Notes: generated by a model not told the origin, from the sequence alone. A stretch of 64,000 bases of DNA from Zygnema cylindricum (GCA_037447655.1 JBBHKE010001258.1:514327-578326), one strand, 5' to 3'; shown: positions 1-11,903, counted from the first letter of the stretch. A program made the numbers and translations.

Positions 1-2098
1 ATTCAAAAGATACTAAAATGAATAAGCAACTCAAAGCAGAGACATAGAGATATTTTTCTTCACTTAATCGTTCGTGACTTTTAAAGGTGCTCTATATTGG
101 TCGTTTATATTTCTTCAAAATTTCATCTGAGAACTTCAACTCGTTCAACACTTTCTTTGTTACGATACAAGCTCGAGAAGTTAAGTACAAGCTTAAAAAA
201 TTATTTAACAGGAATAACTCCTGGAATACTGTCACATTGGTCAATAGAACCACATAAAGGGATAAAAAGTGCTTCGAGACAACTCAAGACTTGAAATCAA
301 AAATTTCAACGGTTTGCCTCAAGACAACTTTTGTCCCTTTGAGCTTTCCATTGTTTTACAAAAATACGAGGATTCAAAAAACAATGGCGGAGCTTAACCA
401 TCAAATAAAGTTATTAAAAGATCTTATGGTCCCAAAATTTAGGAATGCCCCAAGTAGATATCAGTTATATATAAGATGCTTGGAAATTTGTAGAAAATGC
501 AACATTGGTTCTCATGAAACAAACAATAGTCCTCTAGCATGTTGATGACTGAACAATTTTGATAATAGATAACAACTAATGAATATTTCAAAACATGGAG
601 ACTGATTATAGAGAACAAAAAGAGTTGTAGATGGGGCTAAGAAATTATGTCTGAAGAATGATGGATATGAACAAAAGCAAAAAAACTCTCACAGCAATAG
701 CCTTTTGTGCCTCGAAGAAGACCAACGAAGACCGGCACACATGCATTGAAATCTAGAAATTTAAGAAACATAAACACGTAATACCGTTTCAGCCACAGTC
801 TTTAAACATCAGCGTTAGCATCATCAAGGGACATTCAAACCAAGGCCTGTCCTAATAAGTCTCAATGTGATTCTAACCAAAGTTGCTTAGGATGCCAAAA
901 TTTCATGAAAATCAGAGGCCTATTCAACGATAACATCACACACAAACACAAGCATATTGACAAATCAGGCCATAGAAAAACGAAGCATAATGCATTGACG
1001 CTCCTATGTAAAAAATCTTATTGACATTAAATCGACTTTGAACACAGAGCAACCGAAAGCTGATCTGAAACCTTGGAACAAATATATTGAGATCCAATCC
1101 ACCATAAAATCATTAGTGTTGTGGTCCATAGTAATCCCACACAGGCTCAGTTTGATGGATATCTAAAGTGAAACTTGTTCGGATAACAAGTCGTAATAAC
1201 CGAAGTTATCACACTAGTCAACAGACTTACAAAAAATATTCTTATCTGAGAAATGGTATACACATGCACACTTAACAACTGATGTCATGCTCATAGGGTG
1301 ACCATTTACTCATAAGACCGTATGATTACTAACAAAACATTTGACAATCTAATCACCCTACGAGGAAAAGAGATAAAGAATACATTGAAGACGTGGATTG
1401 GCTACCAATACAACATTTAATATGACCACTCTAACTTGAAACCCAAACTCAGATACCATTTTCAAAAAGGCTTTGTCAGAGATTCAATGTGCTTGTGTCC
1501 AATACGGCATTACATGTGAAAAAGGTTGTGGCCAAGTTGAATAGGATATCTAAATGTTCATACTCACACTTGCAACGTATGTCACCATATATCAACATAT
1601 TTCAACATTCGCGAACATATGTCAACCTCTGCCAACAAGTGTCTCTGTATACTTAAACTTTGTATAAAATGTTGAAGTACACGTAAAGTTACAATAAGTT
1701 TTAATGTTATTATACCAAAAATGTAGAGGATGCCAAATGTTTATAAAAAATAAGCAGCATTTTCAACAATTTATTTGCACACGAGCACGTCGACATGGAT
1801 TTTCACAACAAAAAAATCACAATAACAGCAGATTGAATGGGTTAAATGAGGGCATTCCAGTATACACCTTTTCTACCCAAGCTTTCCCAAGCCTGTAAGA
1901 GGGCATTTTCGAATCAAAACAATCAATACTATACCATTTTTTACAGAGATATAAGCTGCCAAATGAACAGTGATTCTTTCAGGAGTGCAATTACAGAGTT
2001 TTCTTTTAAATCAAATATTAAACAAAGTAACACACCATAAAAACTACAAATAGGTTGACCGAGATTCGATTCGAATCACATATTGCACAGGAAGATAC
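1..2098. other. No recognisable gene
   Basis: AT-rich sequence with only short open frames that resemble no family I know and lack convincing codon structure. It may contain introns or later exons of a minus-strand gene beginning with the candidate exon just to the right, but I could not identify any such exon. Confidence 0.5.
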
Positions 2099-2330
2099 CA
2101 AAACTATAATCTGTCGCCATTGCTCCAGCTGCGCCTGCCACAAGAGCGCTTCCGGCAAACACAGCAGCTCGCAGGAAGCTTCCGAGAAAAGTATGGCTGC
2201 CATTAGGGTTTTCCTCCAGCTGCCAAGTGGAGGCGAGAGGAAACTTCGGAGAAGCGACGTTGCGGCCTAGGAAACGGCGACGTACTGTGGAGAGGAGGAG
2301 AGGCTGTGTCACCTGGTGCCAACGAGCCAT
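2099..2330 (-). CDS. Candidate first exon of an unidentified, possibly mitochondrial protein
   Basis: Weak candidate. From an ATG at 2330 the frame reads MARWHQVTQPLLLSTVRRRF, an Arg-rich, acid-free start like a mitochondrial presequence. About 30 residues later comes an Ala/Gly/Val-rich hydrophobic stretch (FLRAAVFAGSALVAGAAGA) that could span a membrane. A possible 5' splice donor (G|GTATCT) ends the exon at 2099. I recognise no family and found no downstream exon. The open frame continues upstream of this ATG to 2579, so the start is also uncertain. It could equally be a chance open frame. Confidence 0.25.
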
Positions 2331-3535
2331 GAGCAAGCGACACGTGGATTGAAAAGCGTCGACACGTGGCAGCCTTCCGCGGGATGAAAACGAAGGGCAC
2401 AGATGTGAAGGAATCGTAGCGTATCGAGGCAAGAACCGATATAGACATATATTCGAGAAGCGCATTCCCAAAACACGTTGGCAAGTATGGCTGTTAGGGG
2501 GCGTTTTCGCTGTCGGACGGGCCGAGTATCTCAAAAAGCTGTACTCATGAGTTTGGCAAAATCCAGAACCTGAAATCACTACGCCTAAAGTACGACACCA
2601 ATGCTCCTATCACATGTAGCTATCCAGTATACACGCTTAAACATCGCTGCAAATAGGTCGAAGACTTCGATTTAGATCTTGCGATTCTTAAGAACAATCA
2701 TGGAAACGATAATTCGGTTTCGTGACAAAATATTTCTAAAGATTGTCAAAGGATGCTTACACTATTGCACATGTGTGTCGCAGTCGAACCAAACAGGAAG
2801 ATAAGCTAACCGTCGAGATAAGTCAACAACGAACAAGCCCCTTTGGAGCATAGATAAAGTAATGGCTCTAGATGTATCAGCAACATTTAGTTGTTAATCT
2901 AATCACTCTATATTTAAGACTTTTAACAGGGTTTCTTGTGTTATTTTATGTAGTAATGAGATCAACTCCGGACCAGGCGCTTTGTCCGATAATGAAAAGA
3001 ATGTCAAAAATCACTTGTAAATCTGCATGCAGCAAGGAACTATATTGAAAGTAATTAACTTTTGATGTTCAAGACTGAATAATCAACCTTCAAAATTAAA
3101 ATCTGTAGCGTATTACAGAAATATGCTGTGGTTTTTTCCACAGTGATATAACAATGATAACAAAATGGCTCCTGCGGGTTTTACAACGGGCGAAAGAAAC
3201 AACACAATTCAATCACAGATCACAATTTCGTTCCGTTCCGTTTTGTTCCATTCTGTTTCTGTTTCTGTTATTGTTCCGTTTCCTTGCAAAAGCTTTTCGG
3301 AGCCGCATTTTTACAACATTCCCATAAGACCAACAAACAAACTCCGACTGTACTTGGTAATAAGCCCGTGACAACCACACCATTTCATGACCTTTACTCC
3401 CTTTGCGCATCGTCTTAACCTCAACGGACTACACAACAAAAACAAAAGGCAGGAAAATTCATGCCTCGAAGGTAGTTGAAATAATTAATCCCATGACATT
3501 CTGTATTTTGAAATGGTCTAATCAACAGTATCTAT
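2331..3535. other. Intergenic, no gene recognised; short GTTCC-type repeat
   Basis: No coding similarity seen. Around 3224-3290 there is a degenerate run of GTTCCGTT/GTTTCTGTT units, a small minisatellite. The interval lies just downstream of the L27 stop codon and may contain that gene's 3' end. Confidence 0.5.
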
Positions 3536-5583
3536 CTAGCATATAACTGTGTCCTCTGACGTATTATTTACAGCCTCGGAAGGCACTTCTGCGATGGAAA
3601 TCAATGGAGCTCCTTCGAAATCGTAGTCCAGATCCGCAAGCTGACGCTTCTTCTCACGCCAAGCCCGGAATATCTCCCTCCGTCTCACTTTCCTGCTATC
3701 AGGATTCTCTACTTTCTCTGCTGCCGGATAAACGCTGATCTGTTCACGCAAAAAGACAAAAAAAACGTAGTCCGTTCAGCTGAACTATTTACCAAACCAA
3801 CTGTGAAATTGAAGTCAAGTTTTAAAGCACCTTGCACATATGGAATCTGATATTCCAACGCTTAAACGGAGATTAAAAGGACAAGAGCTAACTTCTCCCA
3901 TAATTTCACACCTCAACTGACTCCATCTATTTTGATCATACATTCAGGACCATATTCGGGCTGCTAAATTATTTTAGGGTTCTCTCGCAAAACACATCGG
4001 CTGAAAACTACACTGTGAATCACTATTAGCGTTAAGGAATAATTATATTACAATTATATTTTTAGTATTAATAATTATATTTCCAGTCAAATGACGTGAA
4101 CATTTGTGAACCACTACAAGATCTTACAAAATCCTTGGGACCAAGAAAAGGCTTTTACAGAAGACAGAAAGAACTGACAGACCCAGACCCGAAAAACCCT
4201 TAAGAATCCTGAACCCCGCTGTAAAGCCCAATTGATATGTTGAGATCATCCCGGCAAAAGTATTGATTTGAGTGTCTAGCTCTTGTAGGTAAACTAAAAT
4301 CAAATTACTATCTATTCCATGATGTCCAACTAGCCGATAAATCTTATTCAACCAATTACCAAAAGCACCACTTGATGCTTTGCTTGTTCCCACGCATGAG
4401 AACCAGACGTCCGTACTTTACAGCCTGAATGCAATACAATCAGCACATACGACAAATGACGAGCAATTATCTCACCTTAGTCCTTTCAGGACCATACTTC
4501 TCAAACTTGACAAGGCCGTCAATTTTAGAAAAAATTGTGTAGTCCTTTCCCATACCCACATTGTTTCCAGGATGCCACTGTTCCCCTCCCCCAAGCAGAA
4601 AAGTGAAAATTAGGAGCATTAGGAAGACAGAATATCAACTACAAGGAGACCAAAAAAACAGTTTAAAGTCCTTTCTCAAAAACCCGACTGGAAAAAAAAG
4701 TTAATTTCCACAGCCGCAGGGAAATTTACGACTCCAAAAGTTAAACTTACCCGAAATGTGTCCAAGGAAATCATGCCACGGCAACCCTAAAAAATCAATA
4801 AACAAAAGTATGGATTCTCTAAACCTTCACAGCCTCCATTTGACAGTCTTCGGAAACTGATTTGACAATGTTACAACTAAAAGCGTTACAAAAGGCGAAA
4901 AAATTGTAAGTGAATGCAACAACAAGGAGAGGAAACATTAATAAAACAGGTGTGACGCAAGTGATAGAAAGTTGACAGATACTGTTTCTGTTTAAAACGA
5001 AATCAACAACCCTGCTTTAAATCTAAAAATCGCAATAGTAATGACGGCAGCGATGATAAAAATAGTAGCTATCACAGCAGAGATATTGATAGCCTCAGCC
5101 ACCTCCTGCTTTCCAGAAGATGATAATATTTTCACAAAAGAAGATAATATTTTCACAAAAGAAGTTTACTATTCCATTCCAGCAGCAGTCACCAGGAATT
5201 AAGAGATAACTACAGTCCTAAACCCTCCCTCCCTCCTTCAAAACTCCTTTCCTTCTTTTTGTGTCACTCACCTTGGTTCCCTTCTGCCTCACAATAATGC
5301 TTCCTGGCTGAGCCGTCTGGTCTCCATAAACCTTAACCCCTAATCGCTTGGACACAGAATCACGTCCATTCTTTGTACTTCCCGAACCTTTTTTGTGAGC
5401 CGCTTCGATGGTCAAACTGAAAGCTCCATTAGGGCGAGGAGAGACAGAGGAAGAAGACGCAAGTGCGACGTCACCGGAGAGGAAAGTAGACGATAAGGAC
5501 TCTACTTTGAATTTGCTGAACATGGCGGTGACGGAAGCTGTGGATGCAAACGCCGCCATGGCTGATTTGGATGCCGATGGCAA
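3536..5583 (-). CDS. rpl27: Plastid 50S ribosomal protein L27 (bL27c), three exons
   Basis: A component of the plastid large ribosomal subunit; the bL27 N-terminus reaches the peptidyl-transferase centre. Exons (minus): 5583-5272, 4577-4476, 3739-3536; both introns are phase 0 with GTGAG donors and CAG acceptors, giving 205 residues. Residues 1-60 are Ser/Ala-rich with few acids, fitting a plastid transit peptide; the mature protein probably starts at [16 protein letters not shown], the bL27 signature. Exon 1 continues with [10 protein letters not shown] and GSIIVRQ, exon 2 with [20 protein letters not shown], and exon 3 holds the ISVYP end and a basic/acidic plant-type tail. A second ATG at 5559 (MAAFAS) could be the real start. 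Nuclear location of this gene argues for the green lineage. No breaks seen. Confidence 0.93.
5122..5163. repeat. Two perfect 21-bp tandem units in L27 intron 1
   Basis: GATAATATTTTCACAAAAGA plus one A is repeated exactly twice, at 5122-5142 and 5143-5163. It lies inside the intron at 4578-5271 and does not touch a splice site. Confidence 0.9.
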
Positions 5584-5875
5584 TCTGAAAGCGTCTGCAA
5601 GACTGGAATATCCAAAACCTATCCAGCCACCAAAACTTGTTCTTGACCTTTTTCGTTCCGTAACCCTAAAAAAAATAAAGTAACAGTAGGCAGAGTATCG
5701 CTATTACTTTTCGCCACTTAAAAATCTTTTCTCGGGGCACACATGTCCAATTCTCGATTGGAGACCGCCGATCGGAAGGTGGGAATGGTAGATTCAATCG
5801 CAACCGTTAGATGAATAAATTGATAAGTGTGCACGGAGGAAAGCTGTTTTTAAGTAGCGAAATAACATTCATACC
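5584..5875. other. Upstream region of the L27 gene
   Basis: About 290 bp between the L27 start and the first transposable element. It should contain the 5' UTR and promoter of the minus-strand gene, but I see no clear TATA box or other named element. Confidence 0.4.
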
Positions 5876-6336
5876 ATAGTTCAAAAGTAGGTGAAAGTAC
5901 ACCCATACAATATGCCTATTGTACGCAAAAAATACAATATACCCTTAAGAGTTAAGACCCATATTGTATTGGCCGCAAAATGAAATAAAGTAGTAACAGG
6001 GTTGAGTTGCACATGGATCGATAGAGAATTAAACGTCATGTCTAAATATGAAAAAAAAAACGGACAAAAAAATCTTTTCTGTGAGTTTTGAGTGACTTTT
6101 TATTTAAACCGTCAGATTTGTACGATCGGACGGTCGTTGATCAAAGTAGCGATCTAAGAAGATCACATGAAAAGCCTATAACACACTTACGATAGGACTA
6201 TCGTCAGATTTGGACGATCGAACGGTCGCTGATCAAATTAGCGACTTAAGACGATCACATGAAAATCCCATAACACAGCTTACGATGAAGGCGCCAAGAA
6301 AAAACCTACAATAGAAACGCCTACTTTTGAACTATG
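5876..6336. mobile_element. Non-autonomous hAT-like TIR element
   Basis: The ends are inverted repeats: CATAGTTCAAAAGTAGG at the left and its reverse complement at the right (17 bp perfect, then a mismatch). A second copy in reverse orientation lies at 57418-58455, where it has an exact 8-bp target-site duplication, the hAT hallmark. This copy's flanks (ATTCATAC and GTTCAAAT) do not match each other. There is no open frame. The interior includes a roughly 90-bp tandem duplication. Confidence 0.75.
6111..6291. repeat. Two-copy 90-bp tandem repeat inside the hAT-like element
   Basis: Units at 6111-6202 and 6203-6291 both start GTCAGATTTG and share GATC-rich text (GATCGGACGGTCG versus GATCGAACGGTCG, then AGATCACATGAAAA). 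Divergence is modest. The copy near 58260-58320 shows part of the same text. Confidence 0.8.
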
Positions 6337-6535
6337 GTTCAAATTTCAAAACTTCAAACTTTCGAAGTTACAAGCGGACCACAAGATTTAATGTGCGAAA
6401 ACCATTGAAAACTCTATTTCAGTATTTCCTGTGAACCTGTACAGTACGCGTACTATACAAACCCTATCTAGCCAGTCAGCCACCAAATACTTGTCGTTCC
6501 CGCGTTCCGTATCCCCAGAGGCCCAGACGTTGAAG

Positions 6536-6633
6536 TACACCGCCGCTGGATAAATCGTTATTAGCGTTAAAGACTAATTTAGTGAAGGGATACGTGGCAG
6601 ATTTGAAACCCACCCCAAAATAGTGCTATCAGC
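6536..6633. mobile_element. Truncated MITE end of the TACACCG family
   Basis: TACACCGCCGCTGGATAAATCGTTATTAGCG resembles the left terminus of the neighbouring element with a small insertion, followed by similar interior text (TAATTTAGTG, ACGTGGCAGATT). It is cut off where the intact element at 6634 begins, suggesting one family member inserted into or beside another. Confidence 0.55.
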
Positions 6634-6836
6634 TACACCGCGAATCGTTATTAGCGTTGAGAAATTATTAGTGTAAAGAAAAAATTAGCGTCATTCATTC
6701 TAATTTAGTGCCAGGAGACGTGGCAGATTATGGTCCACTTCCTTAAATAGTGTAGTTTATTCTATTTAAGGTATTAATGTCAAAATTTTGGGGTGCCGAT
6801 ATAGAGTTCATCACGCTAATAACGATTCGCGGTGTA
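6634..6836. mobile_element. MITE with 24-bp perfect TIRs, TA ends (TACACCG family)
   Basis: The left end TACACCGCGAATCGTTATT (continuing AGCGT) is exactly the reverse complement of the right end, over 24 bp. Both ends start with TA, as expected for elements that duplicate a TA target (Tc1/mariner or Stowaway type). The element is 203 bp with no coding capacity. Related copies are spread through introns and intergenic DNA of this window. Confidence 0.85.
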
Positions 6837-7278
6837 GTGTTGGGTATCGAGGACCCATTGCCGATATTCGATATATATCGAATTTCATGTACCCGATATT
6901 CGATATATCGCTTCGATATATCGAATTTCAAATTATCGCGATATATCGCCGATATATCGAATCGACGATATATCAAAAATGAAAATTTTACAATTTTTTT
7001 TCAAACCCCCCCCCCCCCCCCCCCCCCCCCCGCGCTCAGTGGGGGGGGGGGGGGGGGGGGGGGGGGGGGAATATCCGTACGATTTTTCGTACGATTCTCC
7101 GTACTCTTTTTCGTACGGTTTTCCGTACTCTGACTCTACGGATATGCAATTTTTGCGATATATATCGCGATAATTTATGTTGGTCCCGGTACGATATATC
7201 GAGGAATCTGCTTGATCGATATTCGATATATCGAATATCGAAATTATCGCGATATGAAACTACCCGATACCCAACACT
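6836..7278. mobile_element. Palindrome-rich TIR element (AGTGTTGGGTATCG family)
   Basis: The ends AGTGTTGGGTATCG and CGATACCCAACACT are inverted repeats. The subterminal regions are packed with ATCGATAT-type palindromes such as CGATATTCGATATATCG. A second member at 32714-33517 has the same ends and subterminal palindromes but a different interior. No open frame of note. The interior of this copy holds a long C-run/G-run hairpin. Superfamily unknown. Confidence 0.75.
7006..7069. repeat. C26 / G29 hairpin
   Basis: A run of 26 C (7006-7031), a 9-base spacer GCGCTCAGT, and a run of 29 G (7041-7069). On paper this forms an almost perfect stem of 26 G-C pairs. Lengths may be inexact because such runs are hard to sequence. 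Confidence 0.85.
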
Positions 7279-7558
7279 ACTATCACCTACGTATAGTTTA
7301 GGATTTTCGGGCAGAAAAATTCACGACCGATCTGCAGTGAAAGGCAGGATAAATTAAAAAGCACGATGGTAAACCATCTAAGTCCGGGGGTACAAAAAGG
7401 GTGGTATGGCCAACACATAAAAACTACCAGGGCAATAAAACTAAAGAGAGCAACGGGAACAACAACAAGGCAAATAAAAGAACCCAAACCCAAAATGAAA
7501 AGCCCATCAACACAAAAATCCAAAACCACAACTCTAACACCAACTCAATTATATCTAT

Positions 7559-8662
7559 CTAAAAGCAACCCCGTAAGCCCCCCCAACCCGGGGGAGCACG
7601 TTGAGGGAGGTCCAGAACACGGCGACGATCCATAACCGAGATAGCCGATCGGAGGAGAATAGAAGCCTGCACTCGCTGTAAAGCCACAGATAAGCGTTGA
7701 CGATAAAAAGATGTAAGGACCGAGGGAGGAGGGCTCCCAGGTCCTCGGCGCTCGAAAGCACGTTGAGCGCAAGTACTGAGAAACTCGTCCATTGCAACAC
7801 CCACACAACCAAAGATCTCGACCGCCATCGGAATAAAGTCGTCCATAAGGTCCCTGTGAGCATAATCACGCTCCTTCGCCTTAGCGGCATCACGAGCCGC
7901 CACCCCAACATTTCGAGCCGCCCGTCCAACCACCGTAGCCAAAGAAGGGTTTGCCAAAACAATATCACCGAAAATGCGACGGGCACCATCAAGCAAAACA
8001 ACATCGATCCGACGTGATCGAATAATGTGAGAAACCTCCCGACGCACAGAAAAGCCCCCCTCCGAAGCAATAGTCGCAACAACGTCGCGAATAGTGTCGT
8101 GCGCCTGGATCAAATCCCCCCCATGGGAGCAACGAAGCAGATGGACACCATCGGGCGCCAAAACACGACCACATGCACAAACAAGAGAGCCAAGTAAAGG
8201 AGGATGGGGGAGGCCAAGGCGAAATCGAAGGGCGGTGGTGAATTGAGCAGGTGAGAATCGGAGAGTGGACAAAATAGGTGTAGCCAAAATCCAAGATCCA
8301 GAACCTGGTCCACCACAAGAGAGAAGACGGGCACGCGAAGAATCAGAGAGAAGCGCCTTAAGAAGGTCACATTTAATGGCGGCGACAACCCGATCGGAAA
8401 TTGATTCCTGGACACGATCAGCGGATGCGGTAACCAAGGTGGAGAAAATCTGCACATCCACTAGGGCATGGGGAGGAAGAGAACGTGACGCGTCCAATAG
8501 AGTCCGTTGGAACGCTAACACACCGTCTGAAACGCGGGGGACCACGGTAGCTAGAACACGGGTGTCCCCAGCCAAAAAACGGGAAACAATGGTATAGGCA
8601 ATAAGACACCAACTTCCCAAATAGGCAGCGGGAGCAACACGAGCAGTCGATAATAGACCCAA
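7559..8662 (-). pseudogene. Retrotransposon C-terminal region: zinc motif and restriction-like endonuclease
   Basis: A 367-residue frame, overlapping the reverse transcriptase frame in a different phase. Near residues 162-180 it has CACGRVLAPDGVHLLRCSH, a Cys/His cluster followed by HDTIRDVV, then RRIDVVLLDG...IFGDIVLAN (residues 217-237), whose spaced Asp residues fit a PD-(D/E)xK nuclease core. In R2-type elements this domain nicks the target to start reverse transcription. The assignment to endonuclease is by motif order and resemblance; a lysine completing the active site was not pinpointed. Confidence 0.65.
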
Positions 8663-9834
8663 CCCCCCGACAGATACAGGGAGGGAGGCCTGTTGCGGGC
8701 TGAGGGCCCGGACTCGCGATCGAATGCCCCACGACCTAACAGAGTGTGGAGGACGTCCATGAAGCGATCGTCAAATGCCGAAAGAGAGGAGACAAACGTC
8801 GAGGTGGGAGGCGAAGTACGAGTGAGGTAAGAAGGGCGATGGGGAAAACACCTGGTTAACATAGCAAAAGCCACTTGGGGATCGTGAAGGTGAGGAAGGT
8901 CGTCCACCTGAGCCAAATCTGTTTGTAAAGCATCATCAAGGAATTGGGTCACAAAAGTATTCGAACGAAGGGGGCAACCTAGCACACGAATGCCATCGGA
9001 AGGAGAAGGGGTTTGAAAACTAATAGGGGGGGTAAAGGAAGGTGGAATATCCTGAGGAGACCAAATAACACACTTTGAAGGTTGGATTGAAAGGTCGAGT
9101 TCGGCTAAACGTTCCTTGAAAAAATCGTATGCCAACACGACTTGTTCTCTAGGCCCAATAATATCCGTATCATCTGCAACCGAAGGGAAAAGGCAAGAAG
9201 GGAAAGCGGTTGCGGAAGCACGAAGGGCCCGATAATGGGCAAGGGCGAACAAAGGTCCGCCCAGAGGGTCGCCTTGGCGAGTGCCAGTCGCAGAGGAGAG
9301 TGGAATGAGATCGCCGTCGGTCGAAAAGGAAAGGCTGCTTGTCGAAAAATAAAAAGCCCTCACAAAAAGGAATAATTGGACAATTGTAGATGGAGCCGCC
9401 ATAAGCTCTGAAAAAATCACGTTCCGATCCACCGTATTGAATGCATTGGAAACGTCGACCTGAAGTACCAACCAATTTGGATGTACATCCAACAAAGCCC
9501 GAATCCTGTGGACAACGGCCTCACAACCTCCTCTCGTGGCCACTCCAAACTGATGGGGAGAGAAATAGTCATGGAAAGCTGGTTGGAGCAGGAGACATAT
9601 CGCACGAGCCACCAATCGGTAAAAAACCTCTCCCACGGCAATAGAGCGGATCCCTCCATTAGGTTTGGCGACTGCCACAAGGCGAGATGCCGTGAGAAGA
9701 TCACAAATCCGAGGGGGCACATCCCCACTAGCTATAAGAGAACATACTCGAAAAAAACACATCGAACCCCCTAGCACCCGATTCAGGGGGCAAAACATCG
9801 TGAAACAACTCATACACTGTGCTCGAAGGGCCAT
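8551..9834 (-). pseudogene. Retrotransposon reverse transcriptase domain
   Basis: A 427-residue frame. Recognisable motifs in order: KPNGGIRSIAVGEVFYRL (fingers, about residue 58), LQVDVSNAFNTVDR with the motif A Asp near residue 127, TGTRQGDPLGGPLFALA (motif B, near 193-209) and SVADDTDII with the catalytic Asp pair near 231-232 (motif C). The polymerase core therefore looks intact, although the C-terminal 50 residues run out of frame into the endonuclease frame that starts near 8662. Typical of non-LTR reverse transcriptases that prime on nicked target DNA. Flanking frameshifts make this a probable pseudogene. Confidence 0.85.
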
Positions 9835-10272
9835 CCGCTGAAAGATGAGGAGAAGAGCTAAGTGCCTTAATGAAAACCTCCCGATCTAAAGTAAAACTCT
9901 CAAAAGCTCTAAGGCGTGGATGGAAAGGGGTAAAGGAGAAGGTGCAAGGGGGTGGAGAGCTCGAAGGACCTCAATAGTGGAAGAAGATCGGGGGGCAGGG
10001 GTGAATGGTCGTAGGGCCCGAACCGCTCCAGAAAGCTCACCAACATGGCCTAAGTGAATTGCTCGACGATAAGAGGCCGGAACATCTGATGGCTTAGGTG
10101 GGCGACATGGTATGAAAGAGGTGCTCGATACCCGATCCTCATGTTCGGCGTGTAGGGCCTTCCAATCACCACGAATGAATCAGCGACAACGCGCCATAGT
10201 TTCCCTAGCCCCACTGCCCCCTCCACGACCGGGAAGGACTAGGACCCAAAGAGAGAACATAAAAAGAAGGTG

Positions 10273-10677
10273 CTAAGGAGCAATGTCCGTCGGGTTTGAA
10301 GAAATGTGGGACAAAGGGAGGTGGAGAGCATCTTGTACTATTGTCCTCACGGCCATAGGAATACGGGTGTACAATCGCGGGCGGGGGGCTCCCAAATCAT
10401 AAGCCCCCAAAACATCTAACTCACGGACAAAAGTCCAGTCTTCATCTGTGGGGCCGGACGGGAGTGTGGTCGACGACGGTTGAGGAGAGGTGATAGACAA
10501 AGGACCACCCAGGGCTCTACAATGGCGACAACTCCGTGTATGAAGGGAAATACCGGCCCGAGCAGCAAAAAGGTTGTGACACCCAGGACATTCCAAACGC
10601 CTAGAGGCTTGTTTACGAGGTTTGGGTGGAGGTGGGGGAGGGAGAAGGGAAAAAGAAGGGCTTAATATTAAATCCAA
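10273..10677 (-). pseudogene. Retrotransposon N-terminal zinc-finger fragment
   Basis: A 134-residue frame starting MDLILSPSFSLLPPPPPPKP, then a finger of the form C-x2-C-x12-H-x4-C (CPGCHNLFAARAGISLHTRSC). N-terminal zinc fingers of this sort are known in R2-type elements, where they contact target DNA. The frame stops after DIAP at 10273, while the reverse transcriptase frame only begins at 9834, so the reading frame is broken between them. A diverged second copy lies at 13690-14160 inside the duplicated segment. Confidence 0.7.
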
Positions 10678-10687
10678 ATATCTCTAA

Positions 10688-11620
10688 GGGTACGTCCCCA
10701 TGTATTAAAGTATCGACTTTAATCTGTCGTTTTCTCCCAAAACGCAGTTTCGTACGAAAAAAACTTTAGCTGTACAAAAAAAAACAATTTTTTAAAAGTA
10801 CAGCAAACGTCAAGTCGATACTTTGAATGTACTTCATGTTTGTCGTCAGGTGAACGCATTTTGGCGTTTTCTTTTTTTCCAGCCCGTCAAAAAACTTCAT
10901 CAAAATCACCTCGCGATTGGATTTCAGGGAAAGTGTCAGCCAAACAACGAATGAATAATGACCCACGTACGCGCCACACGAGTGGGAAAACTTTAGGACG
11001 AGGGAGAGTACTCGCTATTTTTCTCCCTGCCCGTCACGCGCATGTACAGAAAGACGAGGATGTACGGAAAAAAAAATCTGCAGGGGTCTCGGACCTCCAA
11101 TTTCATTCATGGGTCCTCGGTAGAATTTTGCATCGTCGTCGCCTCTTCCCTCTCCCTCTCACACTATCACTTTTATCTCACACATTTTAGAACGAGGCAC
11201 GACAAAACTGGTATGAAATGAAAGATATTTGAAAAATAAGTCTTTTGAATACCTTTATGTATATTTTTATGACAAGTAGAGCGAAAAAAGCAGAGAAAAC
11301 GAAATCGGGTATCCATGGCCGAAAGATCTTGAATCTGTGACGTCACAAGTGAGCGTGACGTCATAATGTTACAAAACCCTAAACATCTGCCATGTCACAA
11401 AATTACAAAAATCTAGACGTCTACAACTGTCAATGTTTTTGTTGCGTCACCAATTTGGTAGTCGTCGTCAACCGTCACAAAGTTGTACCTACGTCTACAA
11501 CCGTCACATGTCAAAGTTATGATTTCATTTCGCACATAGGGACGCTTTTCAAAGTAGTACGGAACACCTCACTACAGTCCAAGTACTTTTTCAAAGTATC
11601 GCTTACATGGGGACCTACCC
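10688..11620. mobile_element. PIF/Harbinger-like non-autonomous element, TAA target duplication
   Basis: Left end GGGTACGTCCCCATGTA, right end its reverse complement with one mismatch; TAA sits directly outside both ends (10685-10687 and 11621-11623). A 3-bp TWA target duplication with G-rich ends is characteristic of PIF/Harbinger. The 933-bp interior has no transposase frame. It includes GACGTC-centred palindromic words (for example GACGTCTACAACCGTCAC) near the right end and a degenerate half of the central palindrome seen in relatives. Confidence 0.85.
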
Positions 11621-11850
11621 TAAGTAATAAACAATGGGCAGTGTACTGGAAAGAAACACGTGGCCTACAGAAGAGTTAAACTTCAAACTTCCATAGGTTT
11701 AAACGTGCGAGCACAGCTGGAACCGCTATATATTGTGACCTCGTAAAATACGCATACTATTCACGAAATTACAGTGTAAAACGCGGTATTCCGCCGGGTA
11801 GCAATGTAATATTGTAACTTTGTAAGGTTTCCATTTTCCAAGAATTAAAC

Positions 11851-11903
11851 CATAGTTGTTCACGGCGTTTAGTGGCGAACGATTTAATCGCGACGAATTA
11901 TAC
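11851..11903. mobile_element. Truncated left end of an hAT-like element
   Basis: CATAGTTGTTCACGGCG and the following text match the left 52 bp of the complete element at 15333-15814, including the same flanking AATTAAAC. It stops abruptly where the unrelated B repeat begins, marking the right breakpoint of the duplicated segment. Confidence 0.8.

Larger units (their letters stand above)
7345..10684 (-). mobile_element. Non-LTR retrotransposon with restriction-like endonuclease, decayed
   Basis: Reading right to left: an N-terminal CCHC-like zinc finger (10677-10273), reverse transcriptase (9834-8551), then a zinc-binding motif and a putative restriction-like endonuclease (8662-7559). This order matches early-branching R2/NeSL/Utopia-type elements, not APE-type LINEs. 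The frames are offset, so at least two frameshifts separate the parts and the copy is probably inactive. The 3' UTR ends near 7350 in a segment (ACTTAGATGGTTTACCATC on the minus strand) shared with the plus-strand copy ending near 32045 and a fragment near 36368. The 5' end was interrupted by, or lies next to, a PIF-like element at 10688. Confidence 0.82.
10016..11903. repeat. 1.9-kb direct repeat, left copy (A1)
   Basis: Matches 13501-15384 in the same orientation. It contains the 5' end of the retrotransposon, a complete PIF-like element and the first 53 bp of an hAT-like element. The left edge (GCCCGAACC at 10016) lies inside the otherwise continuous retrotransposon; the right edge falls inside the hAT-like element, which is cut off. 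The PIF-like part is nearly identical between copies, while the retrotransposon part differs more. Confidence 0.9.

Noticed and set aside
5408-5683. Plus-strand 91-residue open frame across L27 exon 1
   Set aside because: It is antisense to a well-supported coding exon and resembles no family.
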